From the IMG/VR virus record IMGVR_UViG_3300020401_000041, positions 1 to 36,320 of that record: DNA of 36,320 nucleotides; one strand, written 5' to 3'. This DNA comes from a virus. The stretch's first letter is position 1. Every line of letters starts with the position of its first letter. Under the pieces are notes generated by a model. It saw nothing but the letters and a program-made list of their open reading frames with translations, had not been told where the DNA came from and did not search any database. Below are positions 16,401 through 22,347 of the stretch, in pieces. A program made the translations under genes and the position numbers.

Positions 16401-19400
16401 AAGGAACACCAATATATTCAAAAACATTTGATCCAGATGGTGTAGGTTTAGAAAAATCTACTGGTATATTTACAATTCCAAATCATTTCTATAATACAAG
16501 TGAGGAAATCACATATACACCAAAATCAACATTTATAGGAGTTGGAGCGACTCCAGTTTCTATTGGATCAACTGTGAATAGTGCTGGTATTACAACTGAT
16601 ATATTACCATCAAATGTTTTTGTTAAGGTAATCAATGAAAACCAATTCCAATTGTTCCCAACAAAAGAAGATATAACTTCAGGTGTTGCAATTACAATTA
16701 CTGGAGTTGGTGAAGGAAATGCTCATAAACTCGATTTCACAAATAAATTAACAAAAACTGTTATTGGATTAGATGGAATTGTACAACAACCAATTACATT
16801 TACATCTTTATCTCACACATTAGATGTTTCTATTGGTGCTGCAACAACTCAATTCTCATTAAGTGGTATTGGTTCTATATCAACATTTGATGTTCTAAAA
16901 ATAAATGATGAATTTATGAAGATAATTGAGGTTGGATTCTCTAGCACATCGGATGGAAGTGGAGAAATAGATGATCAATTGAATATATCACTTGGTATTT
17001 CAACCATACCAACTGTTAGAGTGGATAGAGGTGCATTAGGTATAGCTGCTACATCACACACTAATGGTGATATTGTTAATATTCATAGAGGTTCATTTAA
17101 TATTGTTGATAGTTCAGTCCACTTTATTTCTCCTCCTAAAGGTAATACACGTTCAAGAAGAACTATTACTGAACTTCCATTTGTAAAGGCAGACTTTAGT
17201 GGTAGAACATTCTTGAGGCAGGATTATACTACTAATATGTTATTTGATGACATATCTGATAATTTTACAGGTCTTACAACAGCTTACACACTAAAAGTAG
17301 GAGGAGCAAATACATCAGCAGGAATTGAATTAGGAAATGGTGTAGTATTCATAAATGGCGTATTCCAAACACCATTTACAAGTAATAATGCAGGTGCAGA
17401 TAACAATTACAGAATTTTATCAGATACAGTTGCTGGTATTTCTACAATAAGATTTACAGGTATAACATCTGAGAATGGACAATTTATCGTTGCAGATTCT
17501 GATATCAATCAAAATCAAATACCTAGAGGTGGATTAATTGTTTCATTAGGTTCAACACCAGGTTTAGGATATGCCCCATTAGTAGGTGCTAAAGTAAAAG
17601 TTGAGAAAAATTCAAGTGGTGTACTGAATAATATTGTAGGGATTGGAACATCATCAGGATTTAATATAGGTATTCAAACTGCTGTATATGATAATATTAC
17701 TGGTATTATTACTGTCACAACCAACGATGTTCATGGTTTTGGATTCAATAGTCCTAACACAGTCAAACTTAAGGGATTAGAATTTAAATGCCCTAAAACT
17801 GTAGTTGGACAACCTACAAATGCAAATTACACTCCTTCAAATGGTAATTTGGTTATTACTATTAATAATCATGGATTAGTAAATGGTGATGCTGTTGTTC
17901 TTGAAACAGATTCATTTGTATTCACTTGCACTAAGGATAGCAACGCCACGAATCATAGTTATCCAAGAGCAACTGATCCAGCTGCAAATCAATATTTAAC
18001 AGTAAGCAACGTTACTACAAATACATTTAGAGTAAACGTTGGTGCATCTGCACCAGGTGATGTATATCCTCATACTTTTGTTTCAGCAACTGCTACTGCA
18101 GTACAAACAATTGGTGGTGGTGGATATGTTGGTGTAACAACAACTATATTCCAAGACCATGAAAGACCATTATTTGTTGTTGGTATTGTATCTGAAAGAT
18201 CATTTGAAGTACAGGCAGGTACTAGCACAATACCACACAATTATCAGGGTGGTGGTAATGTATTAGAATTCTTTGAAGATTTAACATTTGGTTCTGGATA
18301 TCGTGGTGGCACTGTGGCGATTGGAGTTACTGATATAGAATATGAACATAAATTTGTAAGTTCAGGTGTAGGTTCTATAAGAAAGAATGTTTACAATGGT
18401 GAAGCGTTTACTGCAACTGATGCAATTTACGAATCTTTCAGTGGACTTCTTACATTAACCATACCTAATCATACATTTACTACAAGTGATACTGTTGGTA
18501 TTGATACTGGTGGAATTGTATTTAAGTGTTCTAAAGATGGATTCTTAGGCAATCATCCATATCCTCGTGCTGTATCTAAAACTAGTTTCCCCAACTCAGA
18601 TCCATTTGCTGGTTCATTTGTAAGTATAGCATCGACTTCTCCTAGTGAAATAACATTTAATGTTGGTGCTGGAGGAGGAGGTGGCACAGGTGCTGTTGTA
18701 ACTGCAACTGTAGGTGTAGGTGGTACTTTATCGTTTGATATAGTTTCAGGTGGTACGGGTTATGTTAATCCACAATTAATGATACCTGAACCTGTATATG
18801 AAAATCTTGAAGTTGAAGGTATATCAAGATTAGGTGTTGGTGCAACAACTGATACTGGTTCAAATCTATTGTTAAATGTTGGCGTTAGTGCTGCAAATAC
18901 ATCTACTGGCGTTGGTTCAACTTTATTCCAAATCAAAGACTTTGATATAGCAAGACCTGGATTCTCATTCAAGAAAGGAGATAAATTCAAACCAGTTGGT
19001 TTAGTGACTGCTGCCCATCTCACTAGTCCATTACAAGAATTTGAATTAGAAGTGTTAGAAATATTCAATGATAAATTCTCTGCTTGGCAATTTGGAGAAA
19101 TTGATGCGATTGATAGTATTAAAATTTTACAAGACGGTGTTAGAACAAGATTCCCATTATTTTTCAATGGTGAATTATTAAGTTTCGAGAAAGATTTAAC
19201 TGATCCACGTTCATTATTAATCAATTTAGATGCTGTTCTACTCATCTTTGTAAATGGTGTTCTACAAAAACCTGGTGAAGCATATCAATTTGAAGGAGGA
19301 ACTACATTTACATTTACTGAACCACCTAGTGGTGAATCAGGTTCAGGTTTAAATGATAATGATAAAGTTGATATATTCTTCTATAAAGGAATAGATGGCA

Positions 19401-20731
19401 CAGACGTTGTGATACAAAATGTACCTGAATCATTAAAGGTTGGTGATGATTTAAGAGTTTTAGAAAATCAAGGATTATTAGGTATTACAACATCACAAAC
19501 AACAGATAGAATTATTAAAGAAATTTTAAATACAGATATTCTTGATACTGATATTTACTCTGGTTTAGGTATTGACGAAATAAATCCAAAACCAATTAAA
19601 TGGAAAAAGCAAAAAGTTGACTTAACAATGAACGGTCAATTAATATCTAAGTCAAGATCGATATTAGAACCTCAAATTTATCCTACACCTAAAATTATTG
19701 GTGATTTATCAGTAACATCTGGTCAAGGTGCAGGATTACAGGATGGAATCTTTGTTGATGATGCAAGATCCTTTTTCTATGAGGAAATAAGATATGGACT
19801 TGATGCTGATGAAGTGGATGCTTTAATAACATCAGGTAACGTGGGTGTTGGTGCTGCTTTAACTGCAATAATATCATCTGGATCTTTAGTTGGATTTGTA
19901 ACCACAAACGTTGGATCTGGGTATGAAGACGGTATAATCAATATAAGTGTAACTGAACCCATAGGTGCTGGCACAACTGTTGGTTCTGCATCTACAGCAA
20001 CTGCAACAGCAACCTTTAGTGGAGGTTCACTTGTAAGCACAAATGTTACAGATGCAGGTTCTGGATTCACACATGTACCTGAAGCAATACTTCCATTACC
20101 ACCATTCAAAACAGAAAAAATTACCAAAATATCTAAATTCCAAGGATTTACTGGAATTATTACTGGTATTACGCAAGTTACTAGATCAGGAGGATTACCT
20201 GCATTAAAATTTGATTTCTATGCTGTTAATAGAAACTTAGATGGTTCATACGATACCGCATCAGCACAAGCAGTTGATTTAAGAGTTGGTTATCCAATAT
20301 TAGTTAAAGATACAAAAGTTGGAAATGGTTGTACATCTGTTAATCCTGGTAATGCGAATATTGTTGGTATTGGAACTACCTTTGTTGATAATGTTTACAT
20401 TGTAAATTCTGTTGGAACACCAAATGGTGCTAGGGGAAGTGTAACCTGTAATGTTCATTCAAATAGTGCTGGTTTAATCAGTGGTATTAGCACTCAAGGA
20501 TTCTTTGATGGCACACAGATAGGTATGACTACATCACTTGGAACATTAAATTGGGGTAGATTATATGGTGTCGATGTCTTACGTTCAAGTAATCCTATAT
20601 CTATTGGTGTAACTGGATTGGTGGTAGATAGTGGACTATCTACATTCCCAACAATACAACGTAAGAGTTATGATGGTATAGGTGAAAGAGGTCATAGAAA
20701 TAGTGGTTCAATAAGAGCAATATTAGCTTGA
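7424..20731 (+). CDS. Giant gp7-like baseplate wedge protein (4435 aa) with YHYH-type domain and many beta repeats
   Basis: It sits between gp6 and gp8, the place of gene 7 in T4. The N terminus has LPEFVSAGFPEAVEFFKTYY. Residues 206-224 (YQSKGIEESIKILFKVLYG) closely match STKGIEASYKFLFKVLYN of T4 gp7, as I recall it, and NLVGQTIF near 262 matches DLVGQTIY. The next gp7 element, VHPVGF, appears only at 2492-2496 (VHPAG), so some 2,270 residues separate parts that are roughly 130 apart in T4. The insert includes a YHYH-type domain (GWAYDGNPIYGP from 1278; YAYF at 1358-1361). About 1,900 more residues follow, with glycine-rich beta repeats and a tandem FxC-[ST]-K-D repeat. There is no signal peptide or membrane segment. 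GAGAGG upstream is the ribosome binding site. Length and repeats suggest extended baseplate arms or receptor-contact domains (inference). Confidence 0.75.
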   Translation: MSQFDKRIKVSTIIENQLPEFVSAGFPEAVEFFKTYYISQEFQGGPTDLISNLDQYIKSDNLVPEVVVGVTTTVGITTIGAKTINVPSTKGFPSEYGLLKIDDEIISYTGITSTSFTGCLRGFSGITGYNVGVSSSLIDVNRETLEFKETSAASHVSGATIQNLSVLFLQEFYKKLKKTFLPGFEDVTLADDLDVGNFVKFARSFYQSKGIEESIKILFKVLYGVQSKVLDLEKNIIKPSDAEFIRREVIIADLITSDGQPKNLVGQTIFKSDDLKTNASVSEVEIFTREEKSYYKISLFVGYSDRDLIQGIFKVNPNTKVLSDVNITDSIISVDSTVGFGTTGTIISGNNKISYGSKSINQFFDCTGIGEPIKTADNIREDSNIFGYENGDLNKKIELRVTGVLSNLIVDDNKVNLVNEGETIFVKNIGEKISNDGLTNKEKFANIWIYNTSSRFQISNIQEEIGGGVGGTITLKTKIDKSSLKVGDKFQVVKRNGLEVDGEFNISSIISETQIATTNLGFTPVSGQEYDIRRVVNKASSSGTEIREGNDEIISDVLNVYVDGDTDGYVASNSLPSFEITDEIIKETITGINLSSVDGQNPINGLYNFLKFDLNRDLKLIKGDAVVYNAIKDPNSANDDPVSAIPGLNDGNIYYVDPKFEGAGINVTKISLHTSRTQIGTASTVQIGIGASDKDQYTFTLLRHHNKKISANKILRKFPINQNLFASTNNDENITDIGILKNGVELRSPVSEDFINYGFLEDIELLNGGDDYDIINPPTIEIENEVGDEAKAEPILSGSVKQVFIDPQDFDISSVKNISLTGGNGDGCVLEAVMGDRFRELLFDSRPLALGGGVDITDETITFTEKHNLETGDSVFYLNNGNSSLPIGVAFDGTNTTTGTLASGDPYFVSVVNTSTIKLYNSQNDALSGINTVGLSTDTSVNGIHVLRTSSKKTIIDIKVINSGEGYQHRKLIVKPSGISTSYDTVYFNNHGFNHGDIVNYSPMVGIGSTMPKAIQGLTTTSSYIVMKVDDNSFKLANAGVGGTSRVDFERGKFVGLNSTGTGYQTFKYPDIKVNLEVGYGGTVTGSFNITPVVRGSFTGAYLYESGSDFGSKILNNLSKPKISIKTGKFSEVTPVIANGKIVDVIVAEQGEGYTSLPDINVISSGVGAGAIVRPVIENGKVVDTVVINSGMGYDSSNTIADVVSSGINGAFDAKIRRLQINKQKRIGDSALISRTGFLSFNYIGCNQSLIKNLEKDTFTELGNGDFDKINQHSSIIGWAYDGNPIYGPFGYSDPNNISSPLKIIESSYSKDKSKVINRPSEFEDGFFINDFIFDASGDLDIHNGRFCKTPEFPNGVYAYFATVEQNLNGKLVGAYPYFIGKTFRHPLIQENLILNQDFDFNNSNLTRNTFPYNVNEPFANNDFINESNEFIRQSSEVQSVTSGEVKSLNILNPGSGYKVGDLTSFDNTDTNGTGLKAEVSDIIGLGVSSIVTQLDRFEDLIFTWVDKDTVSAKYSPFVELNDKDYVFVSGLSTSINKLTDSFSIGISTSRVGLSKTMNVVSLGNVAIEDIFVNKLPENISPNSRIRVGSGNTSDTETLQVLNAFEDQRIIRVVRNTGIAHTFGSNIDLLNNLINIPVQTRKFESKVNDVIYFNAPQQIGIGTDGTGITSKYFVGETIKSITIQNRQIYLPNHPFTTGQKVILNVPNVPNKEIAVANTNNPNDLGGNFSIPFSGNSQELFVIKKSEDYIGLSTIKVGGTSEGLFFKSNASSVTGINTHLYNLTSQYEQVTGDIDKIVSTVTTKVSVANTTTHNLKNGDIVTINVVPNIPVGINTTAPVQVHYNSEFEKLLVNTIKFTSSSVETNRIGIETHGFNTGDKVFYTGDGTAIPSGEYYISKINSKFFQLAETFNDLSANPIRLINITAGTGGNNQEISPINPQIKVYKNSKLTFGLSTTTLAGFDFKIFYDNGKNEYLSSQDSTSFNVIKKGIIGIGTDDSDPIGATVTLEHTDSSPSVLYYGLTKGGFISTADKDVQNYSQIIFVDSIYNGDYRISEVTPETFNFSPKLPEFLQYNEDDCEKIEYSTKSKNVIGGIKNLKILSNGFNYKKLPVFKKIISNKGQNANIVAQSNEIGKIKRVRVLDVGYEYSADKTLQPEVFIPSILNIDNLDTITGINILNGGTDYTTPPNLILFNPSSNKIVDTVSLDALVPGQTISDVNIIAPIQGLDSTQHKIFAVNNSNGIGINSIQTSSGGLVTCFLTTPMNGFPDPQPFQEGDEIFVEGIQRVGEGGFVGLGTGEQGSTSGGEVLGEGFNSQDHNFTFFKITKYSNFASAELEFSVAGVTTNPGIAKTFQSGFANIINRKIYPELVPIQERGKFQENEPLTLNNEKSELKVVELRDDFIKLDGFEIVKKGDRIIGEASGVSAEIVDLTDKSAKFEIGFSNRQEIGWLDNIGRLNDDTQVVPDNDYYQNLSYTVKSPIAWDKFSNSVNSIVHPAGLKNFADTFLESQVRVGLPTDSPTGKSKATLILDVLSEDNRVDAINNFDFVFDFNRLGNKTKTLLLQNKNLTNFNKCLTNRVLIHDDISPNFSSVGFAENTTLISEITGQVENYLIQIVDPDTFDTQLTELVILTTENDAILLEKSSDSCGVGLDSIDSNLKLGDFATEIQDDTKTLVFNPEEKFTRDHDIKVIKISRDSNISGITTTNIGSIKLISSNTGISSTFSGVNTTTIAEFNKDEFNGLHASVFVQDSITKEINYNEITIDFDGVNLTSSEIFIDDQSGSTSNTVGVLTTRLENDIVKLQIENDRVNILDSQSNIIGLGTTTVGIGTFRFLTSGQPIGAERSARYESTINQGTGTPITFATIDKTIDNSIKSIVRVSSGQTSAIHQVIALKDATDVLVVQYPFVSLGSTTGIGSFISETNGDNVSIRFVPDAEYSDEVNVQAYNQILYTSSDFDNLPGTLKYGAVEQDVFLSTYDGLEGRRANKTKFDLKFEGTPIYSKTFDPDGVGLEKSTGIFTIPNHFYNTSEEITYTPKSTFIGVGATPVSIGSTVNSAGITTDILPSNVFVKVINENQFQLFPTKEDITSGVAITITGVGEGNAHKLDFTNKLTKTVIGLDGIVQQPITFTSLSHTLDVSIGAATTQFSLSGIGSISTFDVLKINDEFMKIIEVGFSSTSDGSGEIDDQLNISLGISTIPTVRVDRGALGIAATSHTNGDIVNIHRGSFNIVDSSVHFISPPKGNTRSRRTITELPFVKADFSGRTFLRQDYTTNMLFDDISDNFTGLTTAYTLKVGGANTSAGIELGNGVVFINGVFQTPFTSNNAGADNNYRILSDTVAGISTIRFTGITSENGQFIVADSDINQNQIPRGGLIVSLGSTPGLGYAPLVGAKVKVEKNSSGVLNNIVGIGTSSGFNIGIQTAVYDNITGIITVTTNDVHGFGFNSPNTVKLKGLEFKCPKTVVGQPTNANYTPSNGNLVITINNHGLVNGDAVVLETDSFVFTCTKDSNATNHSYPRATDPAANQYLTVSNVTTNTFRVNVGASAPGDVYPHTFVSATATAVQTIGGGGYVGVTTTIFQDHERPLFVVGIVSERSFEVQAGTSTIPHNYQGGGNVLEFFEDLTFGSGYRGGTVAIGVTDIEYEHKFVSSGVGSIRKNVYNGEAFTATDAIYESFSGLLTLTIPNHTFTTSDTVGIDTGGIVFKCSKDGFLGNHPYPRAVSKTSFPNSDPFAGSFVSIASTSPSEITFNVGAGGGGGTGAVVTATVGVGGTLSFDIVSGGTGYVNPQLMIPEPVYENLEVEGISRLGVGATTDTGSNLLLNVGVSAANTSTGVGSTLFQIKDFDIARPGFSFKKGDKFKPVGLVTAAHLTSPLQEFELEVLEIFNDKFSAWQFGEIDAIDSIKILQDGVRTRFPLFFNGELLSFEKDLTDPRSLLINLDAVLLIFVNGVLQKPGEAYQFEGGTTFTFTEPPSGESGSGLNDNDKVDIFFYKGIDGTDVVIQNVPESLKVGDDLRVLENQGLLGITTSQTTDRIIKEILNTDILDTDIYSGLGIDEINPKPIKWKKQKVDLTMNGQLISKSRSILEPQIYPTPKIIGDLSVTSGQGAGLQDGIFVDDARSFFYEEIRYGLDADEVDALITSGNVGVGAALTAIISSGSLVGFVTTNVGSGYEDGIINISVTEPIGAGTTVGSASTATATATFSGGSLVSTNVTDAGSGFTHVPEAILPLPPFKTEKITKISKFQGFTGIITGITQVTRSGGLPALKFDFYAVNRNLDGSYDTASAQAVDLRVGYPILVKDTKVGNGCTSVNPGNANIVGIGTTFVDNVYIVNSVGTPNGARGSVTCNVHSNSAGLISGISTQGFFDGTQIGMTTSLGTLNWGRLYGVDVLRSSNPISIGVTGLVVDSGLSTFPTIQRKSYDGIGERGHRNSGSIRAILA
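10834..11050 (+). repeat. Tandem G-x-G-Y beta repeats in the gp7-like protein
   Basis: Residues about 1138-1210 contain two consecutive units of the form 'NGKIVDVIVAEQGEGY ... P.I.V.SSGVGAGA' and 'NGKVVDTVVINSGMGY'. Each unit has a strand ending in G-x-G-Y, then a second strand and a G-A-x-A turn. The same unit recurs in gp8, in the DUF4815 protein and in gp14. Confidence 0.6.
11255..11530 (+). other. YHYH-type domain within the gp7-like protein
   Basis: The segment starts GWAYDGNPIYGPFGYSD (residue 1278 onward), the conserved 'G-x-A-x-D-G-x-P-I-Y-G-P' core of the YHYH family. It continues through HNGRFCKTPEFPNG to YAYFAT (1358-1363), which stands where the name-giving Y-H-Y-H is found, and on to YPYFIG. 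Both histidines of the YHYH motif are replaced. Function of the family is unknown. Confidence 0.6.
17824..18710 (+). repeat. Pair of diverged tandem domains (FxC-[ST]-K-D ... YPRA)
   Basis: Two copies of about 95 residues in the gp7-like protein. Copy 1 has GDAVVLETDSFVFTCTKDS, then NHSYPRATDPAA and FRVNVGAS. Copy 2 has SDTVGIDTGGIVFKCSKDG, then NHPYPRAVSK and ITFNVGAG. Each holds one Cys-x-Lys-Asp and one Tyr-Pro-Arg-Ala. Roughly 100 residues of other sequence lie between them. Confidence 0.6.
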
Positions 20732-20743
20732 TGCTATAACCCC

Positions 20744-20751
20744 TATAAATA
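20744..20751 (+). promoter_or_regulatory. T4-type late promoter for gp8
   Basis: CTATAAATAG contains a perfect TATAAATA 20 bases before ATG 20772. It lies in the 40-base gap after the giant gp7-like gene, so gp8 and the genes behind it need not depend on a 15-kb transcript from the gp25 promoter. Confidence 0.85.
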
Positions 20752-20771
20752 GAAAGAAAAGTATAGATACG

Positions 20772-22346
20772 ATGTCGGCAATTATTACTGATCAATTTAG
20801 AATATTAAATGCAAATAATTTTGTAGCGTCAGTAGAAGATACTAATAACTCATATTATGTGTTCGTAGGTTTATCAAATCCCAGAGGTGATGGTGCTGTA
20901 GTTGGGTTTGGTAGATCTGATGGGTGGAATATTGATACCCCATCTCCTGTAGATAGTTTTGCTTATCGAAAACATAGTAGTGATACAATGATGTTTGGTA
21001 AAAAAATATCTTCAGCAAATATTAGAAGACTTATTAGAAGAGTAGATTGGGTTTCGGGCAATAGATATGAAATTTACAGAGATGATTATAGTGCAAATAA
21101 TAAGTCTCCTATAACAAAATCAAATAGATTATATGATGCAAATTATTACGTACTTAACTCGGAATTTAAAGTTTATGTTTGTATTGATAATGGATCTTCT
21201 GGAACTAATCCTTTAGGGAATATATCTCAAGATGAACCTACATTCACAGATTTAGAACCTTCAAAAGCGGGTAATAGTGGTGATGGATATAAATGGAAAT
21301 ATTTGTTCACGGTTTCTCCAAGTGATATAATTAAGTTTGACTCTACAGAGTTTATAACAGTTCCAAATAACTGGTCAACATCAACAGATGCACAAATAAG
21401 AACAGTAAGGGAAAATGGTAACTCAGATATTAATTTGAATCAAATTAAACATGTTTATATTGAAAATGGTGGTGTTGGATATACAAATAAAATATCTCAC
21501 GAAGTTCCAATTATAGGAGATGGTGAAGGAGCAAAAGCAAGAGTAGATGTCATTGGTGGTAATATAACTGATGTAACTGTTAGTTCTGGTGGTAAAGGAT
21601 ATTCGTATGCAATGGTTGATTTAGGTACTTTGCAACCTGCTGGTGGTATTACAAACCCTGCAAAATTAATTCCAATCATACCACCTGGTAAGGGTCATGG
21701 TAACGACCTTTATACGGAGTTGGGAACGGATAAAGTCATAATTTATGCAAGATTTGATGATTCTACTAAAGATTTTCCAACGGATACAAAATTTGCACAA
21801 GTGGGTATTGTAAAAAATCCTACTAAACCAACTACTGATGTAGTATACACTGATAGCACTTACTCATCATTAAAAGCAGTAAAGTTAAAAGATACTATTG
21901 TAGGAGCACCTCTAATTGGTGAAAAAATGATACAAACTTTAGCAAATGGTCAACTTGCTAAAGCCTATGTCTCTTCTTTTGATGAAGAAACTAAAGTTTT
22001 AAAATATTTTAGAGACAGGTCGCTTTATTATAATAATACATTTCAGGATCACACTGATTATCCTGGCATATCAGCAGATGGTAAAATTAATCTTTTTGAA
22101 AGTTCATCAAATGTAATAACTGGAGAAATTTCTAATTTTTCTGGTGAAATTGATACATCATTTTCTGGTATTACCACTAATCCAACAGGTAATAAATTAA
22201 TTAATTTGGGAACTAGGTTCCAAGCAGGGTTATCTGCATCAGAGATAAATAAAAAGTCGGGAGAAGTTATTTACTTAGATAATAGACCAGAAATCGTGAG
22301 AAGTACCCGACAAAAAGAGGACATCAAAATCGTACTAGAGTTCTAA
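20772..22346 (+). CDS. 8: Baseplate wedge subunit gp8
   Basis: The N-terminal 200 residues carry the gp8 order seen in T4: an opening I-I-T-D-Q-F-R segment, YYVFVGLSNP and GRSDGW, PVDSF, IRRVDW, then YVLNSEFKVYVCID and GDGYKWKYLFTVSPSD (T4 has GDGYVWEYLFEI), followed by FITVPNNW. At 524 residues it is much longer than T4 gp8 (334). Part of the extra length is the G-x-G-Y repeat region (about residues 228-283: IENGGVGYT, then VSSGGKGYS). gp8 is a dimer in each T4 wedge that bridges gp7 and gp10. It follows its own late promoter and is one base from the next gene. Confidence 0.88.
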   Translation: MSAIITDQFRILNANNFVASVEDTNNSYYVFVGLSNPRGDGAVVGFGRSDGWNIDTPSPVDSFAYRKHSSDTMMFGKKISSANIRRLIRRVDWVSGNRYEIYRDDYSANNKSPITKSNRLYDANYYVLNSEFKVYVCIDNGSSGTNPLGNISQDEPTFTDLEPSKAGNSGDGYKWKYLFTVSPSDIIKFDSTEFITVPNNWSTSTDAQIRTVRENGNSDINLNQIKHVYIENGGVGYTNKISHEVPIIGDGEGAKARVDVIGGNITDVTVSSGGKGYSYAMVDLGTLQPAGGITNPAKLIPIIPPGKGHGNDLYTELGTDKVIIYARFDDSTKDFPTDTKFAQVGIVKNPTKPTTDVVYTDSTYSSLKAVKLKDTIVGAPLIGEKMIQTLANGQLAKAYVSSFDEETKVLKYFRDRSLYYNNTFQDHTDYPGISADGKINLFESSSNVITGEISNFSGEIDTSFSGITTNPTGNKLINLGTRFQAGLSASEINKKSGEVIYLDNRPEIVRSTRQKEDIKIVLEF

Positions 22347-22347
22347 A

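Noticed and set aside
18760-19245. 161-codon open frame on the - strand
   Set aside because: It lies wholly inside the giant gp7-like gene, is Ser/Asn/Leu-rich as expected of a shadow of an AT-rich gene, and lacks start signals. The same holds for the other antisense frames at 5614-5994, 11659-11874, 25695-26111, 26799-27191 and 31503-31862.
7424-20731. Frameshift or sequencing fusion as the reason for the 13.3-kb gene
   Set aside because: The frame is open without interruption, codon use is even, no internal ribosome binding site plus ATG clearly starts a second gene, and gp7-like motifs lie on both sides of the expansion.
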